A stretch of DNA of 64,000 nt from contig QCGG01000003.1 of assembly GCA_003280055.1 (NCBI GenBank), positions 118,611-182,610 on the forward strand. The letters run 5' to 3'. The stretch's first letter is position 1. Every line of letters starts with the position of its first letter. The translations under genes were made by a program, and so were the position numbers. This DNA comes from Prochlorococcus sp. AG-363-P19. GTDB lineage: Bacteria > Cyanobacteriota > Cyanobacteriia > PCC-6307 > Cyanobiaceae. Below the pieces are notes generated by a model, which ran no database searches, was not told where the DNA came from, and worked only from the letters and a program-made list of their open reading frames with translations. Positions 1-16,626 of this stretch are shown here, in pieces.

Positions 1-8
1 GATGTCAT
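1..8 (-). CDS. rpoC2: RNA polymerase beta-prime (RpoC2) start, partial
   Basis: Only the first two and a half codons are inside the window: an ATG on the minus strand at 8..6 followed by ACA TC. It lies 46 bases after the rpoC1 stop, where cyanobacteria carry rpoC2, and a purine-rich stretch (AGGAGAG-like on the plus strand, so not a clear Shine-Dalgarno on this strand) separates them. The identity is inferred from gene order, because almost no coding sequence is visible. Confidence 0.5.
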
Positions 9-54
9 TACTTCAAATTAATTGAGGAGAGTGCTGAAATAAAGAGGAGAAAAA

Positions 55-5300
<5,246 letters not shown>

Positions 5301-5585
5301 GCTGTAGAAAGGCAGTTGAGAAGTGGTGTTAATAAAACTGGTAGATCAATCGACCCTTCAACAAGAAGGGATGCTTAAACAAATCTAGCCCTTTTCCTAA
5401 AAGGAAAAGGGCCTGAATGCAAAGCCTCACAAATGTCGGATCAGAACGGCTAACGTCGACAACGAACCAGATGGGAAGGTGGACCTACTAAAGGAGGCGA
5501 AAATGCAGGAGATCCCACTTAATCACCAAACCAATTAATAATCCTACCCTTTTAAGGGGCATAGAAGGCAAACACTATCGATAAG
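5301..5585 (-). promoter_or_regulatory. rpoB leader with two tandem hairpins
   Basis: This 285-base gap between tatD and rpoB holds no supported gene. It contains two perfect stem-loops: 5388-5412 (11-bp stem, 3-base loop) and 5354-5370 (6-bp stem, 5-base loop). In the minus direction the larger stem comes first and is followed by a moderately T-rich tract (TAGATTTGTTT). It may be a weak terminator after tatD, an attenuator, or an RNase-processed leader that sets RNA polymerase expression. The choice between these is inference. Confidence 0.5.
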
Positions 5586-6371
5586 TCAAGGAAGTCCAAA
5601 CAAAATTCTTGCGTTTTCTGTGGTTTTCTTCGCTATGGCTTCAAACGTTTGGCCTCTTAATTCAGCCACCTTTTTAGCCACATGTTGAACGTAAGAAGGT
5701 TCATTACGCTTACCCCGAAAAGGTTTTGGGGCCAAAAAAGGGCAATCAGTTTCTACTAAAAACCTGTCTTCAGGAACCTGTCGTACACATTCGTGAATGA
5801 GATCAGCTTTTGGGAAAGTGACAATTCCACTGAAACTGATATAAAAACCTAATTCAAGGAACCTTCTCATTTCTTCAGGCGTCCCACCCCAGCAATGCAT
5901 CACTCCCCGTGGGCATTTCCCAGATGACCTCCGTAACTCAAGCTCTTTAAGCATTGCCTTGGCGGCATCTCGACAATGAACAATTATGGGCAAATTCAAC
6001 TCCTCAGCCAAATCAAGCTGAGGGCGTAAAACATCTAATTGCTGTTGAAGATTATCTTCTCGAAACAAATCCAAACCCAATTCACCTATTGCGACAACAC
6101 GTTTGTCTTCTAATGCAGCATTCCGCAAAATCTCCACGGTTGAGTCATCCCAATGATTCGTATCTAAAGGGTGAACTCCAACTGAATATCGCATCTCAGA
6201 AAAACGATCTGCTAATGCTCGTATCGCAGGTATTTCCGCAGGCTCTACACAGGCATGTAGAAGACTAACCAAGCCAGTCTCTCGCCATCGCTTAGAGACA
6301 TCGTCTAAATCATCTTCAAAGTTTCTAAAAACAATGTGGCAATGACTATCAATGAGCGGAGGATTGGACAC
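5586..6371 (-). CDS. tatD: TatD family metal-dependent hydrolase
   Basis: TatD-type (beta/alpha)8 metallohydrolase, 261 residues, normal length. The N-terminal metal site HxH is His10 and His12 in IDSHCH. Further family motifs follow in order: GELGLD, VHCRDA, HCWGG and the late ETDCPFLAP aspartate motif. Homologues act as 3'-5' exonucleases or D-aminoacyl-tRNA deacylases; the physiological substrate here is not shown by sequence. The start is GTG at 6371. It sits between rpsT and rpoB on the same strand, a placement common in cyanobacteria, so it is probably co-transcribed with rpsT. Confidence 0.9.
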   Translation of the reverse strand: MSNPPLIDSHCHIVFRNFEDDLDDVSKRWRETGLVSLLHACVEPAEIPAIRALADRFSEMRYSVGVHPLDTNHWDDSTVEILRNAALEDKRVVAIGELGLDLFREDNLQQQLDVLRPQLDLAEELNLPIIVHCRDAAKAMLKELELRRSSGKCPRGVMHCWGGTPEEMRRFLELGFYISFSGIVTFPKADLIHECVRQVPEDRFLVETDCPFLAPKPFRGKRNEPSYVQHVAKKVAELRGQTFEAIAKKTTENARILFGLP

Positions 6372-6457
6372 TTGGTAATAAGCAAGCCTTTAAAACTATT
6401 TTGACCAAAAACAAAATTTTTTAAACGTCAAACCCACTTCACAAAGCTTTGTCGTTT

Positions 6458-6751
<294 letters not shown>

Positions 6752-6901
6752 TTAGGCTTTACTAGTTAGACAAACAACAACTTTACCAGGACTACCACCC
6801 TAATTGGCAACAAATTTATTCACTGAGGAACTAGGTTGATTCAATAATGAAATTGCTGCTCCAGCCAAAGCAACAATTCCAATCCATAAACAGTCTCCAG
6901 C

Positions 6902-8197
6902 ATGATCAATTGTGTTAAGGATTTAGATAAAGCAAGACAAGCGCTTCAAAATTTGTCTGCCCGCACAAGTCAAAAATCCCAAAAGGCTGCCATAGCAACA
7001 GTTGATGAAATCCTGAGGAAGGTAAGAGGTGAAGGTGACAAAGCCCTAATTAGCTATACCGAACGATTTGATGGATTTAGCCCACAACCTTTACAAATTC
7101 CTAATGAGATCCTGAAAGAAGCATGGGAACAAACTCCTACTGTTCTCAAAAATGCCCTTTTACTGGCAAAACAAAGAATCGAAGACTTTCATCAAAAACA
7201 AAAACCTAATGACGTGGTTTATCAAGGCATTCATGGTGAACGTTTAGGAAGAAGATGGAGTCCTGTTAAAAATGCTGGGATTTATGTGCCAGGAGGGAAA
7301 GCCGCGTATCCAAGCACAGTACTTATGAATGCCATACCAGCGAAGGTAGCAGGAGTAGAACGCTTAATCATGGCTTCTCCAGCGAACGAAAAGGGCGAAT
7401 TAAATAAAACGGTTCTTGCCGCTGCCCACTTGGTTGGGATTAATGAGTTGTTTCGTGTTGGGGGAGCCCAAGCAATAGCTGGAATGGCCTTTGGAACAAA
7501 GACCATTCCAAAAGTCGACGTCATCACTGGTCCGGGGAATTTATACGTAACTCTGGCAAAAAAAGCTGTTTATGGGGAGGTAGGAATTGACTCTCTAGCT
7601 GGACCTAGTGAGGTATTAATAATTGCTGACAATACTGCCAATGTTGAACAAGTTGCGGCAGACATGCTTGCTCAAGCCGAACATGACCCTCTAGCAGCTT
7701 CTATTCTTCTTACAACAGAACCCAATCTTGCAAATCTACTTCCTCAAGAAATCAAGAAACAACTAGAACATCATCCAAGAGCAGAAATATGTCAGTCATC
7801 GCTAAAGAATTGGGGACTAATAGTTATTTGCAAAAGCCTTAGTGAGTGCACAGAGCTGAGCGATCTATTTGCCCCAGAGCATCTCGAACTATTAGTTCAA
7901 AACCCAAAAGCTTTGGCAGAAAAAGTAACCAATGCTGGAGCAATCTTTCTAGGTCATTGGAGTCCAGAAGCTGTTGGTGATTATCTAGCAGGACCCAACC
8001 ATACGCTCCCTACATCTGGTACAGCAAGATTCTCAGGAGCATTAAGTGTAGAAACCTTTTTAAAGCACACATCCTTAATTGAATTCAATTCAAAAGCAAT
8101 GTATGCAACCAGTTCTGCAATAAGAGTATTAGCTCAAAGTGAAGGACTTCATAGCCATGCTCAGTCCATCATTATTCGAACTAAAGAAAAAACTTAG
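6902..8197 (+). CDS. hisD: Histidinol dehydrogenase
   Basis: Zinc-dependent NAD enzyme catalysing the last two oxidations of histidine biosynthesis, L-histidinol to L-histidine. It has 431 residues, full length. Motifs visible in order are [51 protein letters not shown], the catalytic FAPEHLELL Glu-His pair and [17 protein letters not shown]. The start is ATG at 6902. It stands alone on the plus strand and its last 4 bases overlap the end of convergent rpiA. No other his gene is nearby, as expected in picocyanobacteria, where his genes are scattered. Confidence 0.96.
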   Translation: MINCVKDLDKARQALQNLSARTSQKSQKAAIATVDEILRKVRGEGDKALISYTERFDGFSPQPLQIPNEILKEAWEQTPTVLKNALLLAKQRIEDFHQKQKPNDVVYQGIHGERLGRRWSPVKNAGIYVPGGKAAYPSTVLMNAIPAKVAGVERLIMASPANEKGELNKTVLAAAHLVGINELFRVGGAQAIAGMAFGTKTIPKVDVITGPGNLYVTLAKKAVYGEVGIDSLAGPSEVLIIADNTANVEQVAADMLAQAEHDPLAASILLTTEPNLANLLPQEIKKQLEHHPRAEICQSSLKNWGLIVICKSLSECTELSDLFAPEHLELLVQNPKALAEKVTNAGAIFLGHWSPEAVGDYLAGPNHTLPTSGTARFSGALSVETFLKHTSLIEFNSKAMYATSSAIRVLAQSEGLHSHAQSIIIRTKEKT

Positions 8198-8910
8198 TTT
8201 TCCGGCTTAAGACTTTTAACAACCACGGAATCATTATTTATCTCACCTACCAAGACTTCATCTACAAGATTTACAAACAACCCATTCTCTAGTACTCCAG
8301 GAATGTTATTAATCTGTCTCTCTAGAGTCTTTGGATCCCCTATTCCAGCTGACACTTTTAAATCTAGAACCAGATTGCCCTGATCTGTAACAACTGGTCC
8401 TGCTTTGCATTGAGCCATCCGTAATTCTGAAGTAGCTCCCAAACCCTGGAGAGAACTTTGAACCTGTCGCCAAGCAGAAGGTAGAACCTCTACAGGCAAC
8501 ATGAAGTCAATATTCAATCTTTTTACAAGCTTTGATGAATCCACAACAACAACAAAACGTTCAGCCCTACAAGCAACTAATTTTTCCTGCACATGACAAG
8601 CTCCACCACCTTTAATCAAATTAAAAGAAGGGTCAACCTCATCTGCACCATCGATTGCTAAATCAATTTTATTTACAGCATTTAAGTTGAGCAAAGGAAT
8701 ACCTAATTTTGTTGCCATTACTTCCCCCTGAAAAGAGGTAGTAACTCCCACAATATCTTTGATTTCTCCATTGGATAGTTTTGATCCAAGCGCTTCGATC
8801 ATCAAAGCAGCTGTTGATCCAGATCCTAAACCTAATACCATTCCATCCTCAATCTGCTCAATCACTTTCAAAGCCACAGCCTTTTTCATCTCCAATTGAA
8901 TGTCTGACAT
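8194..8910 (-). CDS. rpiA: Ribose-5-phosphate isomerase A
   Basis: Interconverts ribose 5-phosphate and ribulose 5-phosphate in the Calvin-Benson and pentose phosphate cycles. 238 residues, standard length. The phosphate and substrate loops are clear: GLGSGSTAA near 28-36, DGADEVDP with the conserved Asp residues, and [11 protein letters not shown] containing the catalytic Glu. ATG start at 8910. It is convergent with hisD (4-base overlap) and follows the HtrA-type gene on the same strand by 43 bases, so those two may share a transcript. Confidence 0.95.
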   Translation of the reverse strand: MSDIQLEMKKAVALKVIEQIEDGMVLGLGSGSTAALMIEALGSKLSNGEIKDIVGVTTSFQGEVMATKLGIPLLNLNAVNKIDLAIDGADEVDPSFNLIKGGGACHVQEKLVACRAERFVVVVDSSKLVKRLNIDFMLPVEVLPSAWRQVQSSLQGLGATSELRMAQCKAGPVVTDQGNLVLDLKVSAGIGDPKTLERQINNIPGVLENGLFVNLVDEVLVGEINNDSVVVKSLKPEN

Positions 8911-8953
8911 AATTGAAAAAAGTAATTGAGAATTGCGAGAACAGAGCGAGAGA

Positions 8954-10117
<1,164 letters not shown>

Positions 10118-10281
10118 CTAAAGGAAAGTCTTCCTAACCATGAAATTCCTAGTTTGCAAAAACGATTATTGATGATCACCAATTTGAAATCTGGATCAAA
10201 AGAAAAGACAAGGTGACAATAAAAATGACTTAATCCAAGCAATCAAGTAGATTTATAAAGCCTGGCAGGCACCTCCCTAGG

Positions 10282-10342
10282 GAGACAGGTCAAATCTGAA
10301 AGCCGGTCGGGCTAGAAGTTCGACCCCAGCCCCCTCTGTCTC
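10282..10342 (+). promoter_or_regulatory. Structured leader of the rimP-nusA-infB operon
   Basis: A 7-bp perfect stem pairs 10282-10288 (GAGACAG) with 10336-10342 (CTGTCTC), ending exactly at the TTG start codon of rimP. Inside it, GGTCG at 10305-10309 can pair with CGACC at 10321-10325, giving a two-tier hairpin; a competing inner pairing is also possible. The position suggests control of ribosome access to rimP. Leaders before rimP-nusA are known in other phyla (a rimP-leader RNA family; metY in Escherichia coli), but I cannot match this one to a named family. Confidence 0.4.
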
Positions 10343-10813
10343 TTGCCCCATCATCTCCTAGCAGACCTGGAGCTCATCGCCTCTTCAACAGCCTACAAAA
10401 ATGGCTTTGATCTATGCGGTGTACAAATGCTGACCCATGTCATGCCAATGACAATGCAGATACATATACGCCTCCAAGGGGGCGGAGACGTATCTCTTGA
10501 TGACTGTGCAAGATTTAGCAAGCCCATGCAGGAAGCCCTAGAAGCTTCTGAACAATTCCAGGACAATTACGTTCTTGAGATAAGCAGTCCAGGAGTTGGA
10601 GTTAACTTAATCAGTGATCGTGATTTTGATTCCTTTAGAGGTTTTCCAGTGGAAGTTTGCTATCAAGAAAAGAATGGTTCAGAAATTTACAAAGAGGGCC
10701 TTTTACATGAACGATCTTTGGAACACGTCCATTTAAATGTAAAAGGGCGAATTGATCGCATTCCACGCAATGAAGTAATTACAGTACGTCTAACCAACGC
10801 TAAGGGTTCTTAG
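10343..10813 (+). CDS. rimP: Ribosome maturation factor RimP
   Basis: RimP (YlxS) assists maturation of the 30S subunit. 156 residues. The N-terminal domain contains CGVQMLTHVMP, the central segment DVSLDDCARFSKPMQEALEA and YVLEISSPGVG, the family signature; the C-terminal SH3-like domain follows. The TTG at 10343 gives the MPHHLLADLE start seen in relatives, and no better ATG is in frame before the conserved region. It opens an operon with nusA 42 bases downstream. The leader hairpin described separately abuts the start codon. Confidence 0.9.
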   Translation: MPHHLLADLELIASSTAYKNGFDLCGVQMLTHVMPMTMQIHIRLQGGGDVSLDDCARFSKPMQEALEASEQFQDNYVLEISSPGVGVNLISDRDFDSFRGFPVEVCYQEKNGSEIYKEGLLHERSLEHVHLNVKGRIDRIPRNEVITVRLTNAKGS

Positions 10814-10855
10814 CCCTAACAATCTATCTAGCTCAATCTTCTATCCAAAGCCTCA

Positions 10856-12268
10856 ATGGCATTAGTTATCCTACCTGGCCTCAATAATCTGATCGAAGAC
10901 ATCAGTGAGGAAAAAAAGCTCCCTTCACAAGTTGTGGAAGTTGCCTTACGTGAAGCCCTTTTAAAAGGGTATGAAAGATACAGAAGAACTCTTTATATTG
11001 GAATCAGTGAAGACCCCTTTGAAGAGGAATATTTCAGCAATTTTGATGTAGGTCTGGATCTAGAGGAAGAAGGTTATAGGGTTCTAGCTAGCAAAATTAT
11101 TGTTGAAGAAGTTGAAAGTGAAGACCACCAAATTGCCTTATCAGAAGTTATGCAAGTTGCCGAAGATGCCCAAATAGGAGATACCGTTGTTCTCGATGTA
11201 ACACCAGAAAAAGAAGACTTTGGGAGAATGGCAGCATCTACAACAAAGCAAGTTCTAGCTCAAAAGCTCCGAGATCAACAAAGACGAATGATCCAGGAAG
11301 AATTTGCTGACCTTGAAGACCCGGTCCTAACAGCAAGAGTTATTCGATTTGAACGCCAGTCAGTGATAATGGCTGTCAGTTCTGGCATTGGTCGTCCAGA
11401 AGTTGAAGCGGAACTTCCTAGAAGAGACCAGCTGCCCAATGATAATTATCGAGCTAACGCCACATTCAAGGTTTTTCTCAAAGAAGTTAGTGAAACACCC
11501 AGAAAAGGTCCTCAGTTATTTGTAAGTAGGGCAAATGCTGGTTTAGTGGTTTACCTTTTTGAAAATGAAGTCCCTGAAATTCAAGAGGGTTCTGTTCGCA
11601 TTGTTGCTGTCGCAAGAGAAGCAAATCCTCCCTCAAGATCAGTAGGCCCTCGAACAAAGGTTGCTGTAGATAGTATTGAAAGAGAGGTAGATCCTGTTGG
11701 GGCCTGCATTGGTGCAAGAGGTTCACGTATTCAACAAGTAGTTAACGAATTACGGGGTGAAAAAATTGATGTAATTAGATGGTCTCAAGATCCAAGTCAA
11801 TACATAGCCAATTCCTTAAGCCCTTCCAAAGTCGAGTTAGTGCGGCTTGTAGATCCAGAAGGGCAGCATGCGCATGTTCTAGTTCCACCAGATCAATTAA
11901 GTCTTGCAATTGGACGAGAAGGCCAAAACGTTAGGCTTGCAGCTCGACTCACTGGATGGAAAATAGATATTAAAAACTCCCAGGAATATGACCAAGAAAC
12001 TGAGGACTCAACTGTCGCAGAACTAATTGCCCAAAGAGAAGAAGAAGAAGCATTGCAACGCGATGCAGAAGAGCGCTTAGCAGCAGAGCAAGCTGCACGT
12101 GCTGAAGAAGATGCTCGTCTCAGGGAGCTCTATCCACTTCCAGAAGACGAGGAGGAATATTTAGAATCGGAACCAGATTCCATAGACAACAATGAAACGA
12201 ACATTTCTAACGGCGAGGAAGTGTCTCAACTAAAAACCACCTCAAACGAAGAGGATGGGACCCGGTGA
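10856..12268 (+). CDS. nusA: Transcription termination/antitermination factor NusA
   Basis: NusA binds RNA polymerase and nascent RNA to modulate pausing, termination and antitermination. 470 residues. Order of parts: N-terminal polymerase-binding domain (about 1-125), S1 domain (about 135-200) and two KH domains (about 205-350, with GACIGARGSRIQQVV and LAIGREGQNVRLAARLTGW). From about 385 onward there is a Glu/Asp-rich tail instead of the acidic repeat domains of enterobacteria, typical of cyanobacteria. ATG start at 10856. The stop overlaps the GTG of the next gene, indicating translational coupling. Confidence 0.95.
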   Translation: MALVILPGLNNLIEDISEEKKLPSQVVEVALREALLKGYERYRRTLYIGISEDPFEEEYFSNFDVGLDLEEEGYRVLASKIIVEEVESEDHQIALSEVMQVAEDAQIGDTVVLDVTPEKEDFGRMAASTTKQVLAQKLRDQQRRMIQEEFADLEDPVLTARVIRFERQSVIMAVSSGIGRPEVEAELPRRDQLPNDNYRANATFKVFLKEVSETPRKGPQLFVSRANAGLVVYLFENEVPEIQEGSVRIVAVAREANPPSRSVGPRTKVAVDSIEREVDPVGACIGARGSRIQQVVNELRGEKIDVIRWSQDPSQYIANSLSPSKVELVRLVDPEGQHAHVLVPPDQLSLAIGREGQNVRLAARLTGWKIDIKNSQEYDQETEDSTVAELIAQREEEEALQRDAEERLAAEQAARAEEDARLRELYPLPEDEEEYLESEPDSIDNNETNISNGEEVSQLKTTSNEEDGTR

Positions 12269-12543
12269 ACAAAAACACCGTCCTGCGTCGTTGCGTAGCC
12301 TGTAAGAAATTGCTGGACAGACAGCAACTTCTTAGGGTTGTACGAGATCATCAGGACGGCGTCGTACTCACACATGGGATGGGTCGCTCGGCCTATCTCT
12401 GCCCCAATGAGTACTGCCTAGAAGAAGCACGCAAAAGAAAACGACTTCAAAAAGCCCTGCGTTGCCAGGTACCAGAAAGCGTTTTCGAGGTGCTTCAAAA
12501 GCGACTAATTCAAAGCATTGATGAAGCCGCTGAGGCAAGATGA
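12265..12543 (+). CDS. YlxR family RNA-binding protein
   Basis: Small YlxR (DUF448) protein of 92 residues. Signature RRCVACKK with a CxxC pair near the start, then GRSAYLCPNEYCLEEARKRKRLQKAL. The family has an RNA-binding-like fold; in Bacillus relatives it has been linked to RNase P and to regulation, but no exact role is proven here. GTG start at 12265 overlaps the nusA stop by 4 bases. Its position between nusA and infB is the classical one. Confidence 0.9.
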   Translation: MNKNTVLRRCVACKKLLDRQQLLRVVRDHQDGVVLTHGMGRSAYLCPNEYCLEEARKRKRLQKALRCQVPESVFEVLQKRLIQSIDEAAEAR

Positions 12544-12601
12544 ATTATTACCCCACCTTGTGTGGCCCCTATTTCCCGGTTAAACCTTAAAAAATTAATT
12601 A

Positions 12602-15600
12602 ATGACCAGCAGCGGCAAAATCAGAATTTACGAGCTTTCCAAGGACTTAGGCCTTGAAAATAAAGACGTGCTTAACGCAGCCAAAAAACTTTCAATTGCA
12701 GCAAAGAGTCATAGCAGTTCAATCTCTGACGAAGAAGTTAAACTCATCAAAACTTTTATTCAGCAAAATAAAAATTCTCCTTCACCAGCAAAAAATAAAC
12801 CTCCTGTAGAGAAACAAATCCTTTCAGTTAAAAAATCAGCAGCAGCTCCTAGCGCCGCCAAGGGTCAATCTTCTGATGTAAGCAAAGCTTCTCCCAAGGT
12901 TCCAACTAAACCGACTGCACCAAATAAAACACTTTCTCCAAAACGTCCTGTTCAGTCATTAGCAGATCGCGTATCAACTACTCCTAGCAAACCTCAAGCC
13001 GCCCCATCGCCAAAAGCCCCAAAACCCTCAATTCCCAGTAAACCTGTTAGCCACTTAAAACAACCTTCTGATCAAGCAAGTTCTAAAACATCATCTCCAA
13101 AGCCAACACCCAAGCCTAAATCACCAATAAGGCCCAAGTCTTTAAATTCAGCACCTTCTTCAAGCCCTAATAACTCATTAAAAGGAAGCCCTCGGCCAGG
13201 GGTTATCGGTGGTGCATCGAAGCCTCAAATAATTGCCAAACCTCAAACTCCTCAAGCCAAAACAACCAATACACCAACAGCAAAGCCAGCTCAATCTCCG
13301 CAACGTTCGAAGCCCAAGCCTGAACTTGTCGGACGTCCACAACCAAAACGACCTGTAGCAGCACCACCTATCAGACCAGACGTACAACGAACAGACAAAA
13401 AGAGGTCTGGTATTAGTCCACGCACGCCTGGTGGACCCAATCAAAGAAATAATTACCAACAACGTCCAACTACTCACCCCCAACGACAAGGGGGAGGGGG
13501 TCCATCCAGGGGAAATACAAATAGACCTGGACAACCCAGAGCGGGAAACAATTTAGAGCTTGTTGGAAAGCCAATTCGCCGCGATCGCGCTCCTAACAAC
13601 AATCCTCAAGGTACGCGGGATGGAGGCAAGCGGCCAGGTGCACCTTCACGTCCTGGGATGCCTGCAGGAATGCGCAAACCAATGGCTCCAGGCGAGCTAA
13701 TGCAGCTGCAAAAACCAACTGGACGTCCAGGAACGCCACCCCCCAGAAGACCTGACGGGACTCCAGTAACGCCAAAAGGAGCAACTGCTGGAGCTACCCC
13801 ACCAACAAAGAGGCCAACAACACCTCCTGCTGCCAATGCTCCAAAACGTCCTGGCTACCGTCCCGGACAAGGAGCACCTAAAAGAGCTGGTAGGCCTGAT
13901 TGGGATGACACTGCAAAACTCGAAGCACTAAGAAGTAAATCACCGCAAAAACAACGGCAAAAAGTACACATCATTGGTGAAAATGATGATGCATTGACCA
14001 CTGAAACAAGTGGTTTTGCAGGTGAACAACAAGCCGTAGTACTTTCTGCAAGCCTTGCTAGGCCTGCAAAACCAAAGTCAAAACAAAAGTCTGCTGCAAA
14101 GCCTGCTGCGGCAATGCGCAAGCGCAAAAAAGAAACTACTCGCCAACGACAACGAAGGCGTGCAATGGAACTGAGAGCCGCTCGTGAGGCAAAGCAAATC
14201 AGACCAGAGATGTTGATAGTACCTGAGGACAACCTGACCGTTCAGGAACTGGCAGACATGTTGAGCGTAGAGAGTTCTGAAATCATTAAATCCCTTTTCT
14301 TTAAAGGAATAATTGCAACGGTAACCCAAACTCTTGACCTCGCCACAATCGAAACAGTTGCTGAAGAACTGGGAGTTCCTGTTTTACAAGACGATGTAGA
14401 AGAAGCCGCCAAGAAAACGGTAGAAATGATTGAAGATACCGATTTAACTCATCTCATTCGCCGACCTCCCGTTGTAACTGTTATGGGGCATGTCGATCAT
14501 GGGAAAACGAGTTTATTGGATGCAATTAGACAAGCAAGAGTTGCCGCTGGCGAAGCAGGTGGGATAACCCAACATATAGGTGCTTATCAAGTAGAAGTCG
14601 AGCATGGAGGTGAACCAAGAAAAATCACCTTCTTAGACACTCCAGGCCATGAAGCCTTTACTGCAATGAGAGCAAGAGGAACCAAAGTCACTGACGTTGC
14701 CATTCTTGTAGTCGCAGCCGATGACGGTGTGAGACCCCAAACACTAGAAGCGATCAGTCATGCAAGGGCTGCTGAAGTTCCAATTATTGTGGCGATTAAT
14801 AAAATTGATAAAGAAGGTGCCTCGCCCGACAAAGTCAAACAAGAATTATCAGAAAAGGAATTAGTTCCTGAAGAATGGGGTGGCGATGTAGTCATGGTTC
14901 CTGTGAGTGCAATAAAAGGAGAGAACATCGATAAGCTTCTTGAAATGGTTCTGCTTGTCACTGAAGTAGAAGATTTGCAAGCTAATCCTGACCGATTAGC
15001 AAAAGGAACAGTCATTGAAGCCCATCTCGACAAGGCCAAGGGTCCTGTAGCAACACTATTAATCCAAAACGGAACCCTAAAAACAGGAGATATTTTGGCG
15101 GCGGGTCCAGTCCTAGGAAAAGTAAGAGCTATGGTTGATGAAAATGGACAGAGGCTCAAAGCAGGCGGCCCCTCCTCTGCAGTAGAAGCACTTGGATTCA
15201 ATGAGGTCCCAACTGCTGGTGACGAATTTGAAGCCTATCCAGATGAGAAATCAGCTCGTGCAGTAGTTGGAGAAAGAGCATCTGATGCTCGAGCTACTCG
15301 ACTGGCCCAGCAGATGGCTTCTCGAAGAGTTTCACTTTCAGCAATGTCTGGTCAAGCAAGTGAAGGTGAGCTCAAAGAATTGAATATCATTCTGAAATCT
15401 GATGTTCAAGGAAGTGTTGAAGCAATCCTTGGATCTCTAGAACAATTGCCCAAAGATGAAGTTCAAGTAAGGGTCTTGTTATCAGCTCCAGGAGAAATTA
15501 CTGAGACAGACGTAGATCTTGCTGCTGCATCGGGAGCGGTAATAGTTGGATTTAATACCTCTATGGCCTCTGGCGCAAAAAGAGCTGCAGATGCTACCGG

Positions 15601-15988
15601 AGTAGACGTAAGAGAATACGAAGTGATTTATAAACTCCTTGAAGACATTCAACTGGCCATGGAAGGTTTACTTGAACCAGAAATGGTACAGGAGTCGCTA
15701 GGGAATGCGGAAGTAAGAGCTATTTTCACAATTGGAAAAAGTGCAGTTGCAGGTTGCTATGTAACTAATGGGAAACTGCAACGTAATTGCAGAGTAAAAG
15801 TTCAGAGGTCTAATCAGATTGTTTTTGAAGGAGATCTAGATTCACTACGAAGAAACAAAGACGACGTAAAAGAAGTGGGAACAGGTTTCGAATGTGGAAT
15901 AGGTTGTGATCGATTTGCTAATTGGAAAGAGGGAGACATAGTTGAAGCCTATAAACTGGTGACTCAAAGAAGGAAGCTAAGTATTTAA
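12602..15988 (+). CDS. infB: Translation initiation factor IF-2
   Basis: IF-2 GTPase that brings fMet-tRNA to the 30S subunit and promotes subunit joining. At 1128 residues it is long, because residues of about 50-450 form a low-complexity Pro/Lys/Ser/Gly-rich extension typical of cyanobacterial IF-2. A short helical IF2_N module opens the protein and a second one lies near 540-600 ([20 protein letters not shown]). The GTPase core begins near 629 with [11 protein letters not shown], followed by DTPGHEAF and NKID. The C-terminal domains end at QRRKLSI. ATG start at 12602. Last gene of the rimP operon. Confidence 0.97.
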   Translation: MTSSGKIRIYELSKDLGLENKDVLNAAKKLSIAAKSHSSSISDEEVKLIKTFIQQNKNSPSPAKNKPPVEKQILSVKKSAAAPSAAKGQSSDVSKASPKVPTKPTAPNKTLSPKRPVQSLADRVSTTPSKPQAAPSPKAPKPSIPSKPVSHLKQPSDQASSKTSSPKPTPKPKSPIRPKSLNSAPSSSPNNSLKGSPRPGVIGGASKPQIIAKPQTPQAKTTNTPTAKPAQSPQRSKPKPELVGRPQPKRPVAAPPIRPDVQRTDKKRSGISPRTPGGPNQRNNYQQRPTTHPQRQGGGGPSRGNTNRPGQPRAGNNLELVGKPIRRDRAPNNNPQGTRDGGKRPGAPSRPGMPAGMRKPMAPGELMQLQKPTGRPGTPPPRRPDGTPVTPKGATAGATPPTKRPTTPPAANAPKRPGYRPGQGAPKRAGRPDWDDTAKLEALRSKSPQKQRQKVHIIGENDDALTTETSGFAGEQQAVVLSASLARPAKPKSKQKSAAKPAAAMRKRKKETTRQRQRRRAMELRAAREAKQIRPEMLIVPEDNLTVQELADMLSVESSEIIKSLFFKGIIATVTQTLDLATIETVAEELGVPVLQDDVEEAAKKTVEMIEDTDLTHLIRRPPVVTVMGHVDHGKTSLLDAIRQARVAAGEAGGITQHIGAYQVEVEHGGEPRKITFLDTPGHEAFTAMRARGTKVTDVAILVVAADDGVRPQTLEAISHARAAEVPIIVAINKIDKEGASPDKVKQELSEKELVPEEWGGDVVMVPVSAIKGENIDKLLEMVLLVTEVEDLQANPDRLAKGTVIEAHLDKAKGPVATLLIQNGTLKTGDILAAGPVLGKVRAMVDENGQRLKAGGPSSAVEALGFNEVPTAGDEFEAYPDEKSARAVVGERASDARATRLAQQMASRRVSLSAMSGQASEGELKELNIILKSDVQGSVEAILGSLEQLPKDEVQVRVLLSAPGEITETDVDLAAASGAVIVGFNTSMASGAKRAADATGVDVREYEVIYKLLEDIQLAMEGLLEPEMVQESLGNAEVRAIFTIGKSAVAGCYVTNGKLQRNCRVKVQRSNQIVFEGDLDSLRRNKDDVKEVGTGFECGIGCDRFANWKEGDIVEAYKLVTQRRKLSI

Positions 15989-16070
15989 GAGCAACAATCA
16001 AGTACCCCCACCAAACTTGTTCGAAAACCTTCAGCAAAAAACCACTTACTGAAATCATTTCTCGCAATTA

Positions 16071-16337
16071 TCAGCTTTCTCTTGATCGGTCCAAAATCAG
16101 CAATCCACCAAAAACCAAGAAAGCCGCAAGTTGAACCCCAAGATCATTTATTGGGACCGTAATTCCAGATGCAGATCTAAGGGCCATTACCCCAAGTCCC
16201 AAACAAGCAGAACCAAAGCAAGCAAACCAAAGTCCCCTGCGTAATCCTCTCCAAGGAGAACGGGATTCTTCAATTAGGCGTTTACGCATTGCAGGGTCAA
16301 GATTGGATTGCTTACCCTGGCCAGAAAGGTCGTTCAA
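16071..16337 (-). CDS. DUF3493 family small membrane protein
   Basis: 88 residues with a charged N-terminus (MRKRLIEESRSPWRGLRRGLW) and two predicted membrane helices at about 35-52 and 62-82. The RLxxEAxxPWRGLRR-like pattern and the GLGVMALR helix match the cyanobacterial and plastid DUF3493 family as I know it. Function unknown. It is convergent with infB (82-base gap) and its start lies 43 bases from the divergent tRNA-Thr. ATG start at 16337. Confidence 0.75.
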   Translation of the reverse strand: MNDLSGQGKQSNLDPAMRKRLIEESRSPWRGLRRGLWFACFGSACLGLGVMALRSASGITVPINDLGVQLAAFLVFGGLLILDRSRES

Positions 16338-16380
16338 AGGTGATTAAACAATTATCCGAATGTTAGGTTCCGTATAGGCT

Positions 16381-16452
<72 letters not shown>

Positions 16453-16626
16453 TTATAGGCTTTAAGAGAAACACATCCGTTTCGAGAAAAGTTTGATGCT
16501 GTTTTTAGATCATGAATTAGTCGAACAATACTATAAAAACAAATCCTTAGTAGTTAGATCTTTCTGGGGAAAATTGATCCTACTGAAGAGCATTAGATTA
16601 CAATCTTTGCAAAGCCCATCTTCGGA

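Noticed and set aside
5503..5538. Short plus-strand frame with a strong AAGGAGG site before ATG (MQEIPLNHQTN)
   Set aside because: Only 11 codons, antisense to the rpoB leader, and no family or coupled gene; probably chance.
13178..13534. 118-residue frame on the minus strand inside infB
   Set aside because: Overlaps the low-complexity N-terminal part of IF-2, whose biased codons open shadow frames; no start or motif support.
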